From: Onchidella celtica
Taxonomy: Eukaryota > Mollusca > Gastropoda > Systellommatophora > Onchidiidae
Reading direction: 5' to 3'
Assembly (NCBI GenBank): GCA_963931925.1
Contig: OZ007579.1
Span: forward strand, 49,426,119-49,490,118
DNA: 64,000 nt
The position numbers and the translations under genes were made by a program. Shown one piece after another: positions 1 to 11,802 of the stretch; the stretch's first letter is position 1; every line of letters begins with the position of its first letter. The notes beneath the pieces are model-generated. The model did no database searches and was not told the DNA's origin. It saw only the letters and a program-made list of their open reading frames with translations.

Positions 1-60
1 TCGTAAAGAGCAGGCCGAAAGGCCGCTGTCCGGGCAAAATTGAAAATTGAAATTAATAGA
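1..60 (+). repeat. 3' tail of a tRNA-derived SINE (truncated by window start)
   Basis: The block with GAGCAGGCCGAAAGGCC and then a GGGCAAAATT-like end recurs at the 3' ends of the better preserved SINEs at 40186-40455 (reversed) and 42513-42785. A partial match lies at 46793-47020. Only the tail is inside the window, so head and insertion ends cannot be seen. Confidence 0.6.
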
Positions 61-181
61 TTAAAATTTATCCATATCATCCCCCCACCAGCAACAACAA
101 AATTTATTATTCATTATTAAATATATATTGTTATTAATAAATATTCAAATATTATTTGAGTTGTGTGTTGTGTGAACTGAT

Positions 182-252
182 GTGAGTTGTGAACTGCTGT
201 GAACCGTTGTGAGTTGTGAACTGCTGTGAACCGTTGTGAGTTGTGAACTGCG
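182..252. repeat. 27-bp minisatellite, about 2.6 units
   Basis: A unit built from GTGAGTTGTGAACTGC and TGTGAACCGTT is repeated head to tail, followed by a GA-rich stretch (about 285-325). No coding role is seen. The reverse-strand open frame here is low complexity. Confidence 0.7.
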
Positions 253-379
253 CCTAACAGGCTGCGTTACAATTTGCTCTGAGATAGAGAGAGAGAGTGA
301 GCGAGACAGGGAGAGAGAAAGAAGCAGGGCAGTGTGTTGAGCGCTTCGCAGGCAGCTCCATTCTGCTCTGTGGTTTGTT

Positions 380-446
380 GTTTCTGTAAAGCGCATAGAG
401 CATTTTCAATGGATATGCGCTATATAAATGCTATACATTATTATTA
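380..446 (+). repeat. L2-type LINE/SINE 3' tail with (ATT)n
   Basis: The sequence runs TGTAAAGCGCATAGAGC, then GCGCTATATAAATGC, then an ATT microsatellite. A 3' end of this form, with a short hairpin around GCGC and an ATT tail, is typical of L2-clade LINEs and the SINEs that borrow their tail. The body of the element is not recognisable upstream. Confidence 0.55.
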
Positions 447-3016
447 TTATTATTACTACTAATGCATTTCTTCCGTGTATCATTGTGGCAGTATTGCTCG
501 AGGGGTTGCGAAATGTTTGGAGTCTGTGGCTGAGGACTGTGACGGTACAGTGATTAGAGGGATCGTTGAACGCTACCTCTATTACGTACGGCAACACTTG
601 CAATCCGAATGCGGTAAGACTAGTAGACAGGAGCAAACTTTTTAATATTAAGTTTTCATGAATAAAAAAAAAAAGGATAGAAACATAAATGAAAATGGCC
701 AATATTAACCTTTTTGTGACGCGACCATCAACTGTTGTTCATCCTCCATCCTACCATGTCATGCTAAGGCGATCACAAGCTATCCATTCCTGTGTTTTAC
801 CTTTCCCTCCGGGCAGGACATCGCACGTTATCCTCGTGTAAGTAATGTACCTGAACGTTTTTTCCCTCACTGGGGCAAGTGCTTGCATAGTATAAAGTTA
901 AGTCCCTTGTGCTTGTTGGTAAAAGAAGGCTGAAAACGCATCAGTGTGTCGAGACTGCTGGAGTTAGTAATTTTTCAATTATAGCAAATGCCACGGTATA
1001 CAGGGAATATTTCAGTGTCTGCCCCCCCCCCTATCCTCCTTACACAAAAGGTGGACTGCTACAGTAAGGCGCGGAATGTACAGGTAAATATATATATATA
1101 TATCAAATGTAGTACTTGAAAACGTAGAAACGTAACGAGCACGACTGTCAGTTAAAGCACCAAACAACGGACCAATGAGACTGAGATGACAACTTTATTC
1201 ACGAATTAAGTGTAATGTTGTACAACAAGGCAAAGCCATTCGTTCACTCAACTACTTAATGGACACTACTTGAAGACAATAGATTGCACGACACACACAT
1301 TCGCATTCCCGTTATTTTTGCGTCTAATTTGGGAGTGTCCAATTGAGATGGACAATGTTCTGAAACATCATAAGAATTATGTATTCTGATATATTATAGC
1401 ACAACAATCTGAAACAATACTGATTGCAACGTGAATTGGTGTTGTGTTTTATATCTAATTGCAGATTTAAGTGGAAATTACGTCATGTTTGGTGATTTGA
1501 ATAATAATAAATTTTTCGTTTGTCGATGAAAAGACATATTCCTCTGAGTTTCCTGTGTACCACTGTAGTTCACATTGTCATTAAAACATGAAAGAATGTT
1601 CTTTATTTTTGCCCAATATGTCATCACTTCCACCTTTTCCTGTCCAACTTCCTCCCCTCCATATCTCCTCCAACGTCTACCATTACAAAACAACAATTTT
1701 GACCAATGCAGTGAGAATCTTTGCATCATGCCCAATACCATAATTTTGCTTCTACTTTACAAGTGGAGAATGTTAAGAAACATCATAATATTCATGTATT
1801 CTGACGTATTAAAATGCACTACGTGGTGGCAGTGTTCACAGCCTAATGTTAACTGGATGATACACAGCAGAACGTGCTTAAACCCGGGTCATTTGTACGA
1901 AAGTTGGCTTTAACTGAAAAGTTTCCATGATCTCACCGTAATGATTCCATATTTTTTTAAAGTGTAAACCTCTTAGTATCGAAGAAAACAATGTAGACCA
2001 CTTTTAATCAAAAGATCCTATTTCCATTCACTTGGTAAAGTCAAGCTAGGGGTGCAGTCTCAAATTATGTTGTCTTTGATGTGAAATACATGTATTAAGT
2101 TATAGAAGATGATTAAAGAACAGATTTTATAATATTATACTTTGCAACGTTTTAACGATCATATTCTAAAAATCTCTTCCAGCCAGTTTTACCAGGTTGG
2201 CTTTATTAAAGCCAAATTCCAGAAATTTGGCGCTTTTTTTTTTTTGGATATGGTTGGCGACAGAAAATTCGTTTGGCTTTTTGGCTTTTTTTTTTATACA
2301 TACTAAAATTCTCAGCACAAAAAAAAAAAATACAACACATACCATGCTTTTCCTGAAATACTTCTTATCGAGGAAATATGTTTTTGGTCAGTTACATACA
2401 GTCCTATGTACATGTGCCAAGATTTCTGCGGCTCGTCGTCAAGAAACAGCCAACCGCCAAGGTCAGTGTCAAGTTGACACTGCATTCTATGGTTTATAGT
2501 TTTTAAAAGGCGACGTTTTTTTTTTTTTTAAAGATTGTCACCTACTTTTGGACTTTCTACACATACTGTGGCTCTATTGATTTACTTCACCATGAAGCAT
2601 TTAAAGAGCTGGCCACCTTTGTCTTTGTTTACCTAATAACTCCAGTCAGCAAAGATGTACTTAAGAGGATATTTTCTCACATATTCTGTATTAAAACTAA
2701 GACTGAAACGGAATGCGGCTTTTTTTTTTTCTAGCATTTTTTCTCTTAAACTTAAAATTTCAATCTGGGAACCCTGATTCCAGTGGCCTGACGGTAAAAC
2801 TACATTCAATACAATAATTAACTTAAGCAGACGTAAATGACGATAAACGTAAGTCTTTAAAAATGTTACATTCAATTGTTTCTCTTCGATCGTCCTTGTA
2901 ATCCTTCATCAAATCATTCATTCACCCATCCATCCACCCATTCACCCATCCATCCATCCACTATCCGAAATGGAAGGGAAATTATATCTCATACTTTCTT
3001 TCACATCCTTGCCCAG
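447..3016. other. Non-coding DNA, probably intergenic or intronic
   Basis: No protein family is recognised in any frame. The stretch is AT-rich with mononucleotide runs (C-run near 1021-1032; T-runs near 2235-2245 and 2518-2530). A CATC/CACC-rich simple repeat lies at about 2918-2962, just upstream of the exon at 3017. If the gene ending at 3234 lies on the plus strand, part of this is its last intron. Confidence 0.5.
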
Positions 3017-3234
3017 GTGATGATTATGGAGGAAGCAATGGTAACGGAGGAGATAGTGGAGGAAGTAACAGAGATTTTAACGGAGGAGATAATGGAGGAA
3101 GTAACAGAGATGGTAACGGAGGAGATAATGGAGGAAGTAACAGAGATGGTAACGCAGCAACTGGCCAGGTTTCTTCCCTGTTAATTTGCCTGGGGCTGGC
3201 CAACCTGGCATATTTCCTTAACAAGTTTCGTTAG
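3017..3234 (+). CDS. 3'-terminal exon of a host gene: Gly/Asn-rich repeat with GPI-anchor-like tail
   Basis: A pyrimidine-rich tract ending in CAG (3011-3016) forms a good splice acceptor. The frame continuing from it (complete codons from 3019) is open for 71 codons to TAG at 3232-3234. It encodes about three copies of a 12-residue repeat, GNGGDNGGSNRD (36 bp each). A short NAATGQ segment follows, then a hydrophobic C-terminus (SSLLICLGLANLAYFL) with a few polar residues after it. Small residues before a terminal hydrophobic stretch suggest GPI anchoring or a C-terminal membrane anchor. An AATAAA follows 162 bases after the stop. There is no in-frame ATG, so it is an internal part of a longer spliced gene whose upstream exons I could not locate. 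The protein family is not recognised. Longer frames overlapping it (2876-3184 plus, 3024-3224 minus) read the same repeat out of frame. Confidence 0.6.
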
Positions 3235-3395
3235 CTGAAGGAACCGGAGAATCCAGAGAGCAAGCTAATCCAGCACGACCTTGAAATAGCTGCATTCAGT
3301 CACATTGCTCACCTGAAGCCTCAGCAAACTGGACTGCTCGCCTGGTATACATATAATCCAAAAGATCTTATATAATGTTATATTTTTTTAAATCT

Positions 3396-3401
3396 AATAA
3401 A
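3396..3401 (+). promoter_or_regulatory. Polyadenylation signal AATAAA
   Basis: A canonical AATAAA lies 162 bases downstream of the TAG that closes the exon at 3017-3234, in the right orientation and distance for that transcript. The surrounding DNA is AT-rich, so the hexamer alone is weak. The position is what supports it. Confidence 0.45.
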
Positions 3402-4841
3402 ATTATCAATACACAGTAAATATTTTTCTTCTGAGAAAGCTTCAAGTAATAATAAAAGCAGACAATAAGGGGCATCAAAATATCACAGATCAACTACAAC
3501 AAGGTTTTTTTTCCCCCGAAAACGTCATCTCTTGGTCTTTATCATGAAGCATAGGAAGACCAGACATAAAACACACGTGAGCCTTGTTATAAAGTTTCTC
3601 TGAGCCCACTATGTAAGGATATTTTTCTGATGAACATGATTTTCTTCGTCCATGCATAAACATTATCGTCTAAAGGAAAGAAACAAAAATCTATGTCAGT
3701 CTAACAGGAGGCAAAATTGCTCGCATAAAATTGTGTATCTTTGTAAATCGATGAATATTCATGCATAATTATTATACTTAAATTGCAGAGCTTAAAACAA
3801 AAGAAATTGCTTACTTCTCTTTACCTATTTCAGTGTCCTCTGGTTTTCTGTGCCATAAACATTGCTAGATGGTACACTACTAGATACTGTCTCGGGAAAT
3901 TTCCAGATCCTTGAATGTGATACCTTGTTAAATATTGCTACCCTTACTACTTGTGCTCAAAACAATGGTAATTCTGTAATCACACATCCGACTCAGTTGT
4001 GCATGCACTGAACATTGAAGAACTGCAGAAAATGTGGAAATTCATATCGAGATAGACACATTAGAATCACTGACCAAAAACAAACTTAAGACAAAACCAG
4101 ACGAAATATAACGTTGACTGGCACACCAAACAAAGCAGCAAAAATTGTATAAGTTTGGGCTCATTTTATTGAATTAATTTTGTATTTTACAATAAGTGAT
4201 AAATATTTCCAAACACACGTATCCGAAGAAACTAATAATAATATTTTCTGAAGCCCCGTTGGAATTATTGTTCTATCAAACCCAATTGTTGTATTATTGA
4301 GCAATATTTATATATTATAGATCTGTTAGAGATCTTATAGAATTAGGTTCATCAAAAACAAATTAAGTACGGTCTTCAATATCTTGAAGGGACTATTTAA
4401 CAAGGTAAAAGACGTCATCGATCAGTTGTAGAGACTGTGATGTTACTAATATATTTGAGGGAAGTCATTCGGCACAAACAGCTGTCATTATTTATATGAT
4501 ATTCTTATGTTGTTTTGACAGACGAAAGATCATTACTTTTCCTGGTAGATAACTCTAAAATATCTTTATGCCTGTATAAAAGAAAAGCTAAACAGGAAAC
4601 AAAAAATGAAAAATTTAACAGTTCAACGGTCTTCTATAGCTCTTTCTGTCATGACCGAGGACACAAGGGGCGTTACAACTGAGTGCCCCTTCCGATCTGT
4701 ATGCTTGAACATTATTAAACAGATTTCACTACTATTGTACTTTTGTTTCACGATTTTGTGTTATTGTAATTATAATGAATGCTTATGTCATCACTGCTTC
4801 ATTGATTGCAAGTTTTCTTCAACTCTCTCTCCGTCCTTCTC

Positions 4842-4873
<32 letters not shown>

Positions 4874-5002
4874 GGCCTTTGTTGTGCCGACATGATTTCT
4901 CCACACTCAGAGCCAAACTCACTCTCTCTCTCTGTCTTTCTCTCACTCTCTTCTCCCCCCCCCCCCCTCACTCCCCCAAGAATGTAATTCTTTCATCTAT
5001 AT
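3402..5002. other. Non-coding DNA with CT-rich microsatellites
   Basis: No family is recognised. CT/CTGT-rich tracts lie at about 4826-4874 and 4917-4975, the latter with a run of C. The open frames across them (4606-5022) are low complexity (Ser/Leu/Pro). Confidence 0.5.
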
Positions 5003-7358
5003 TGTCACTATCACGTGCGTGAAGATCGTCACGACCACGTGTGTGATGTGTACTTAACTTATTTTTCCTTTCAAACCCCGCTAACAAGCCAAGCAAGCAG
5101 ACAAGCGACCAAAGGACACATGGAGTGAAATTTAAATCAAACGATATTTAATACTAAATGCATGACAAATAACTTATGCCAAAACATTCAACTCATAATA
5201 ATCAAATACACAGTCACAAAAACAGAGATATTATGTGAAAATCCCTCTCGGGGACCATGACTATTCTCTACTCCCCAACTAACATCTAACCCCTTTGTCC
5301 ATAAACTTAATTATTTATACTCAAGAGTCTCTGTCGACAGCTGGTCTCCTCTCTGATGCAGTTTCACGTCTCCAGATTTCAAACGATCCTTCCTAGATCT
5401 CCAACTTCAACGATAAAGGGGAACAGACGCCCCTGGCTTCAAACGAATAAGAAAACACAGTTCACACCCGCCATCGTAGATCACTAGCTCCTGAAGGGTT
5501 CTCATCTCCTCATCACGAATCCTTAAGCTTCAGACGAATAGAAAACAGACGGTTCACACCCGTCATCGATTATCACTGGTTCCTGAAGGGTTCTCATCTC
5601 CTCCTCAAGACTCCTTAAGCTTCGTACGAAAAAGAAAACTGACGGTTCACACCCGCCATCGATCATCAACGAACTTCTATGGGAACATAATGGATCCCTC
5701 ACACCTAACACTTCTGGTCCCCATGGCACGACCTTCTACTTGTCGCCCGGACCGATAAATGCTGCTTTTTGGGAAACAAATGGGAACATCGTAGATCAAT
5801 CACACACCTAACACCTCTGGTCCCCATGGCATGACCTTCCACTTGTCGCCCGGACCGGTACTCTCTGCTGCTTCCTCTGGGGACGAATGATCTGGGAACC
5901 ACGTGTGTCGAGCTTCTCCTCTATTTATACTCCAGAGCGCCCTGCACACGGGACTAGTTTAAAGCGAGACGCGTGTATCTTTTTCACGCTGGACAACAAT
6001 GTTAAAAACCGTGTTTTCCCCTGCTAAGCTCCACCCTCTAGACTCATGGCGCACAATGTCACAAATCCCAGACTGGGAGATGCGATGGTTATAACAAGAC
6101 AACAATCACGAACGAACAAGTATAACACTTAACAGAACAACCCATCAGACTCACACATTTATTAACATAAATATAAAGATAAGGATAACAGTGCAATTAC
6201 ATACATACATTATATTATTCAAGTTACTGCCGTCCAACGGCCTTATTCCCACATGCACTCTTCCTCGGATCCACAACCCGGTAGTTACTTTCTAAAGACA
6301 CTTCGGCCTCAGCCTCTCCTCTCCGGGTCTTAATAGCACATTAATATTTCACTGGCACCGCAGTCTCTCAATAGCCCCTTCCTATTGCCATAACACATTA
6401 GTATTCCAATAGCACATCAACATGGCAATAGCACATTAGTATTTCAATAGCACATCAACATGGCAATAGCACATTAGCATTTCAATAGCACATTCACGAT
6501 CATATATACGTCCCTGTCGGTGGCCAGACTGCCACGACTCATGTGCCTCTACTGTCCTGCACCGACAGCTTCCTTCCTGGCCTATGTGTGGCCTCCGGCC
6601 CTATGCTGGCCTATCCCCTGTGCTCACCGTAGGCGGCGCTCTTCGGCCCGACCCCGGTACCTACAAGAATAACATTACATTGGTATAATACCATACCACT
6701 TCTATTCACTTCACCCCTCCTTACAACTCATGAAGCGTACACACAATAGTTCACATTTCACTCACCAAACATCTTACGGTAACACACCTCCACCGTAGTA
6801 CACAATACTCACTCTCGCTACAAATCCATGAACTCAACTTACATCTATCACTCATGGCGCACATTGCTATATACAGTATCAAGGACTTCCACATTCCTCA
6901 CATATACTTATTTACATCATGATAATAGACGAATATAATACATCAATCATAATTATCAATCATCGTTCCACCTACCAGTCATCACTGGAAAAAACACTAA
7001 TCCCAAGTCTTCCGACTGCTCTCCTTATGTTCGCCCTCTGGGGCTTTCTCCTGCGTCCGCTTTCTTGGACGTCTTAGTGTACAGTGATAGTAATACAGCG
7101 CTCTCGCCTCATTCAGACCCCCACCACTCACAACATGCACGCTTTTCATTCCCCGTGGGCCGTGGGTTAACTTTATTCTCCCCCTCTTCTCCCATACTAC
7201 TGATCCTCGCTCACTCGCTCGTGACACACAAGGCCACCGACCTTACTCGTGATAGTAACCCTTCATGCTCGTCAACAACTTTAAAATCCCCTTCTCCCCT
7301 ACTAAGTTTACCCCCTCTACACTCGTGGCGTACAAGGCCAGCAACCTTAATCGTGACA
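5003..7358 (-). repeat. 3' LTR of element C (interrupted by a solo LTR)
   Basis: On the minus strand it starts TGTCACGATTAAGG (at 7358) and ends GTGACA (5003). Without the nested solo LTR (6057-7226) and one TSD copy it is about 1.18 kb. Compared with the 5' LTR it has three and not eight units of a 92-bp repeat near 5455-5675. It also carries its own duplication of about 105 bp around 5690-5865 (blocks rich in CACACCTAACAC and CTTGTCGCCCGGACCG). A purine-rich tract precedes it on the minus strand (7359-7376). Confidence 0.8.
6057..7226 (-). mobile_element. Solo LTR of family A inside the 3' LTR of C
   Basis: Read on the minus strand it is related along its whole length to the LTRs of element A: it begins TGTCACGAGCGAG and ends GGGATTTGTGACA, with AATAAATG near the end. 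The flanking 5-mers are both CACAA (6052-6056 and 7227-7231). The 5' LTR of C shows the unfilled site, one CACAA in GCGCACAAGG near 31071. It is about 1.17 kb. It has its own short tandem repeat of about 38 bp (around 6390-6490) that also varies in the other family-A LTRs. Confidence 0.85.
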
Positions 7359-7468
7359 CCTTCCCACAAAAGAAAATGTTGATCCCCAGAGCAAAATTTT
7401 TACAAGAAATTCATTACATCAGAATTTCATTCAAATAAGGAGGGAAAACATAATCCAAATACATAACA

Positions 7469-8176
7469 TCAATGACATCTGGAAAGGCAATCAGCCATCA
7501 CTTTCTCTCTCCCTTTCACATGTATAATATGTAAATCATGTTTCTGCAACATCAGAAAATAAATCTGGATACCTCACACCAAATCTTTCAACCGGTCTCT
7601 TGGACGCAATTTCACATAATGTAATTTCCAATCAATATTCTGTAAAATCTCAGAATTTGACAACTTAGGTGATATCACATCACCTCTGACATGTACATCT
7701 TTTTTCTCTTCTTGTGACTCAATATCATCATACACTTCATTCACTACAGCAACAATCTCAACTGGCTTTTCATGATACACTTTTAACATATTAATATGAC
7801 ACAACCGTGTACTCTTTCTCCTATCTGGAGTTTTTATAATATAATTGAGGTCATTAATTTTTGTCTCAATTTCACAGGGTCCATAAAATCTAGCATGGAG
7901 AGGATTTGACTCCAGGGGAAATAAAACAAGGACCTTATCTCCAGGTTTAAAACTTGTCCTGGTCTTCCTGCCATATCAAAATTTCATTTTCTCTTGGGCA
8001 CATCCCAAATTCTCTTTTGCTAATTCACAAGCCTTATGCAGCCTATCTCTAAACTTCTGCACATAATCCAATACATTCAATTTAGGATCTTCACCGACCC
8101 ATTTTTCTTTCAACATAGCCAACAGCCCACGAACATTATGTCCAAACACTAACTCAAAAGGACCAAATCCTAGTGA
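7469..8176 (-). pseudogene. Element C pol: integrase C-terminus, start of RT, then end of RNase H
   Basis: Reading from 8176 downward, the frames give an integrase C-terminal module with a GPY/F-like motif (FYGPCEI) and the HINMLKVYHEKP motif. These also follow integrase in elements A and B. Next comes LSNSEILQNID..., which resembles the spacer just before RT. The frame stops at 7574. Almost immediately a segment matching the extreme C-terminus of RNase H appears (HVKGREKVMADCLSR, stop at 7469-7471). Hence the RT fingers/palm and most of RNase H are deleted. Integrase lies upstream of RNase H, which supports the Gmr1-type order. Non-functional. Confidence 0.7.
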
Positions 8177-9249
8177 TTATTGAACTGACTCTCTAGCTGC
8201 AAACAACAGCAAATGTATCCCTTCATCCCGATTTTTCTCGCTATCATAGCAATACGCTCTCATCATATTCTTTAAAGTAGCGTGGAATCTCTCTAAAGCT
8301 CCTTGAGATTCTGGATGGTACGCAGACGACTTAATTTGTCTGGTCCCCAGTTCACTAATAACCTGCTTAAACAGTCTCGACATAAAGTTACTGCCCTGAT
8401 CAGACTATCTCTTTGGGCAATCCAAATAAAGTGAAAAACTTTACTAGAGCTTTCACAATACTCTGTGTCTTAATAATTCTAAGAGAAATAGCCTCAGGAA
8501 ATCTAGTGGCTGTACACATTATGGTTAATAAATATTGATTTCCTGAGCTGGTCTTTGGCAAAGGACCAACGCAATCAACGATAACCTTAGAAAAGGGCTC
8601 CCCACAAATTGGAATTGGCTGTAAAGGGGCCATTCTTTTTCCAGCACTTGGTTTTCCCACTATCTGACATGTGTGACATGTATTACAAAAATAAGCCACA
8701 TCCTTGTTAATTCCTGGCCAAAAAAAAATGTATCGTTATCCTATCATTGGTTTTCCTTATACCCAAATGGCCACCCAGAGGTAAATTATGGGCCATGGCA
8801 AGTACCTCGTGCCTATATGGTTTTGGAACCACAACTTAATAGACAACCGCCCACTCTTCCGTTGCGCGGACATCAATGGGTCTCCATTTTCTCATGAGCA
8901 CTCCATCTTTTATGAAGTACCCTTTTGGTACTTTATCAAGTTCTTCTTCACTTAGAACTCGATCCTGCAATGGCTGTAAGCTAGGATCCAAGCCTTGTTC
9001 TTTCATTAACTGGTCTCTATCATATGATCTATTTTTATCTTCCCGCATAATATCGGAAGGACTGACATCGTCTTCATGTAATATGGATCCTAGAAAAGTA
9101 TTAGAAAGATCATAAGAATTATCTACACTGGATTCCGTCGACCTATCTTCTTCACAAATCTCTTCACTGTCATCTGACTGCTCTTTTCTAGCCATAGCAC
9201 GAGTTACCGCACATGAAAGACATATATTTGTATCTACTCTTTCGTCCAC
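8177..9249 (-). pseudogene. Element C pol: protease-integrase linker and integrase
   Basis: The upstream part (9249-8836) is an acidic linker ending in a segment with DGVLMRKWRP, equivalent to the spacer before the integrase zinc-binding domain in A and B. The zinc-binding Cys pair (CNTCHTCQ) is near 8690. The core follows with a catalytic Asp in VIVDCVGPLP (about 8560). A frameshift near 8398 interrupts the SDQG region. The last part (8383-8177) carries YHPES...ALERF with the catalytic Glu. Function would have been strand transfer of element cDNA into the genome. The frameshifts make it inactive. Confidence 0.75.
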
Positions 9250-9267
9250 GGTACTAGGTCTTGAAAT

Positions 9268-9675
9268 CTACTGCACAGCTGGTATTTCTTTAGCACCGGC
9301 AAGGTCATTTCCTAACAATAGAGATACTCCCTCTATTGGCAAGCTAGATCTAAGTCCAACTACAACTCGACCTGTTATAAAGTCTGACTTTAGATAAATT
9401 CTATGTAAAGGTACAGGGCTAAAGACTCCCTCAATACCCCGGATAAGACTAACTTCCCCGGTATTTGAGTTATCATCAAAGTCTAGAACATTATCTAACA
9501 GGAGGGACTGGGAACATCCAGTATCCCGCAATATTTTTAAAGGTATGGGGGTGGAATTTTCCCCAAGAGACACTAGACCCTCTGTCACAAATGGTAGAAA
9601 TTCTTCTCTTATGGTCTCTAACTCCTTCACTAGGTTTCGAGGCTGCGGAGAGTTTATAACTTTCGGTCTTTCCAC
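9268..9675 (-). pseudogene. Element C retropepsin-like protease
   Basis: The frame contains ILRDTGCSQSLLL, the DTG active-site motif of aspartic retropepsins, about 50 residues into the fragment. A hydrophobic segment ending in LLGNDLAG follows, which corresponds to the second conserved region (compare LIIGNV in elements A and B). It directly precedes the integrase linker, with no RT between. A stop at 9268 separates it from the following frame, so the polyprotein is broken. Confidence 0.75.
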
Positions 9676-10467
9676 AAAAGCTATAGGGCCAGTCTTCTTT
9701 TTCCCAAGAGCACGACAATCCCAGTTTCTATGGCCTAATCTCCCACACTTATTACATCTTGATCCCTCGTTCCTCCAATCTCTTCTCTGGAAATGGTAAT
9801 CTTTTCCACTAGGACCAGGTCTTCTCCCATCGAAACTAATGGATCTCCGCGGGAATTCAATCTTGACTCCCCTCGGATCGCCAGCAGTAAAAATTTAAGG
9901 ACCTCCTATCCTGAACTCTACCAGGTCTACGGAGCCCAAATCTACTTTTATGAGTTAATGCAAACTCATCAGCCAGTTTAGCGGCATCTTGCAACGTCTT
10001 TGTCTCTTTCTCATTTAGGTAAGGCTTTGCCTCATCACGGATTCCCGTTTTGAAATCCTCTAATAATATACGCTGTTTAAGCTTTTCATAATCTTTACAT
10101 ACTTCCATCGAGGAACACCATCTCTCAAAATATACTTTCTCGTGAGCAAACTCAATATAGGTTTGACTCAATTTTTTTTGTAATATCTGAACTTTTGCCG
10201 ATATACTTCAGGTACCAATTCATATGCTTTTAATATCGCATCCTTCACACGGTCATAATTCCCCGCGTCTTCCATGGAAAGGGCCGAAAAGGTCTGTTGA
10301 GCCTTACCCCTCATTACACTCTGTAATATTAATGGCCAATGTTGTTTGGGCCACCTTCTCAAAATGTTGGAAGTATTTATCCACTTTCCTCTCATTAAAG
10401 GGGAGGGTGAGGGGGGGGGGGGGAGACCAACACTACTTCTCTATTCGCCAGAAAACTAGGTTCATGT
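9676..10467 (-). pseudogene. Element C gag: capsid-like core and zinc knuckle
   Basis: Two overlapping frames (10395-10168 and 10171-9857) encode a helical, SCAN-like gag core (…LRRWPKQHWPLILQSV…, then …FKTGIRDEAKPYLNEKETKTLQDAAKLADEF…). This part corresponds to the A segment that ends in KLAEAYRTAHPSKP. A single zinc knuckle CNKCGRLGHRNWDC (C-x2-C-x4-H-x4-C) lies near 9755-9715. A frameshift near 10170 and a G/C homopolymer at 10412-10424 break the frame. Element B inserted at its upstream edge. Confidence 0.7.
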
Positions 10468-11783
10468 TGTCAGGATAATCTTGTAATTGTCGTGCTGGGT
10501 CACGACTTGTTTTTTTTTGCCACGGTTTCGTTGTTTTAACCAGCGGAAATGTCCTTGAACTGTTTTCGTGAACAGTTTGTTTTTGTAACGCTTTTTCTTA
10601 GAGATGGAAAGAAAGTGGGGCAAGATAGAATAAATGGATAAGTTAGCAGTGACGGTGCAGTTTTCGACCCCGTGATTTTGATGAACTCTTACGAGGGAAG
10701 AGAAGGGGTGAATAAGGTTAGATAGTTTAAGACGCTTAGTCACGGTCAGAAATTCGTACATAAAACGTAGAGGGTTTAGAGATTTTAGTAATGGTTTTGA
10801 CATGTTAATTCGACCTTGTCTGTTTCTGGTACAAGGCCGTGACCGACTTCCATGTAGATCTATTAATACTACGAGCTGAGCTCGGAATGGATGCACCAAT
10901 CAAATCCAGGCATTTGGACGGTAATTTGCAGCTGGCCGCACAGTATATAAGCGTAGCCATACTGATGTTCTTTACTCCATGCAAAAATATCCATCTGTGC
11001 AGGCGGTCGGCGGGATTCTGCCAGAAGAATCAGAAGACTGTAATATTCATGTCTATGTCCTTTATAGACACTGAAATGAGACCATAAGCTATTTGTGAAA
11101 ATTATCCACTGCTGTTATCTCCAGTTCCCTGATTTCTGATCAGGGACCAAGTGTAAGTGTCTGCCTGTTGATTCAACAATGAACGTGAAGCTGACCTTAA
11201 TTTTCCAGTAGGAGTGCTACCGAAGAATGCAAGACTTCCATGTATATTAGCATGCAACTAGATCTAGCATGAATGTCTGGCATACACATTTGTAAATTGA
11301 AATTGATGTGTCTGGATGAGGCTGGGGATTGCCAGCCCATCCTAGAGCAGATCTAGATCTAACTTAACTACGTCAGTTTGTATTGACGAGTTTGATCCAT
11401 TATAAGCGGTAGGCACAAATAACTGAGATAACATTGTCGTCTGAGACATTAGAATATTATTTGTTAGATAGTAGATAAGTAATACTTAAATTGTGAGTGA
11501 GACAGAATGATATAATCCTTTAGGAATCTAGAGGAGACTTCTAGTGACATATAATTGACTTTTCATTTGATGCTGCTGATGTTGTCTTTTTAATATGTAA
11601 GAGCTAGACGAAATTGTTAGGGAATATTAAGTAAATAAATTTGTGGCCCTGCAGGTCCCGATAAAAACCATTCAGATTGTTATTAGTATGTGGCATGGGT
11701 ATGAATGAGTAATTTCCTAAAAACCTCTCGATTTTTAAATGCAGTCGTAACACTAATAATTCCTTAATATCCAACTCGTAACA
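10468..11783 (+). repeat. 5' LTR of element B
   Basis: It begins TGTCAGGATAATC and ends CAACTCGTAACA, so it has the standard TG...CA ends. It is about 99.5% identical by eye to the 3' LTR (17166-18482). Example differences are GCAAAAATAT versus GCAGAAATAT near 10981/17680 and TAGCATGC versus TAGCTTGC near 11249/17948. The reverse-strand open frame at 10462-10899 is a shadow with no family. Confidence 0.93.
10893..10950 (+). promoter_or_regulatory. LTR promoter: CCAAT box and TATA box
   Basis: A CCAAT motif (GCACCAATC, near 10891-10899) lies about 50 bp upstream of TATATAA (10944-10950). The same pair is kept in the 3' LTR (TATATAA at 17643-17649) and the solo LTR at 28821-30136 (TATATAA at 29272-29278). 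The G LTRs have a variant (CCAATCAC, TATTTAAG near 49382). This makes it the likely RNA polymerase II core promoter of the family. Confidence 0.6.
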
Positions 11784-11802
11784 CTGGAGAGGGACCCCTT
11801 AA
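11784..11802 (+). promoter_or_regulatory. Probable primer-binding site of element B
   Basis: One base after the LTR end the sequence is TGGAGAGGGACCCC. TGG at this position is expected for complementarity to the CCA 3' end of a tRNA primer. I cannot assign the tRNA. Unlike family A, it is present once and is not tRNA-Pro type. Confidence 0.5.

Noticed and set aside
2876..3184. 102-residue plus-strand frame with MEEVTEM repeats, and minus-strand Leu/Pro repeat at 3024-3224
   Set aside because: Both read the 36-bp repeat out of frame. The acceptor-linked frame ending at 3234 with a membrane tail and polyA signal is more convincing.
4606..5022. 138-residue frame with Ser/Leu/Pro tail
   Set aside because: The tail is a CT microsatellite and the front shows no homology.
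10462..10899. 145-residue minus-strand frame, repeated at 17092-17598
   Set aside because: It lies wholly within LTR B, antisense to the promoter, and recurs only because the LTR is repeated. No domain seen.
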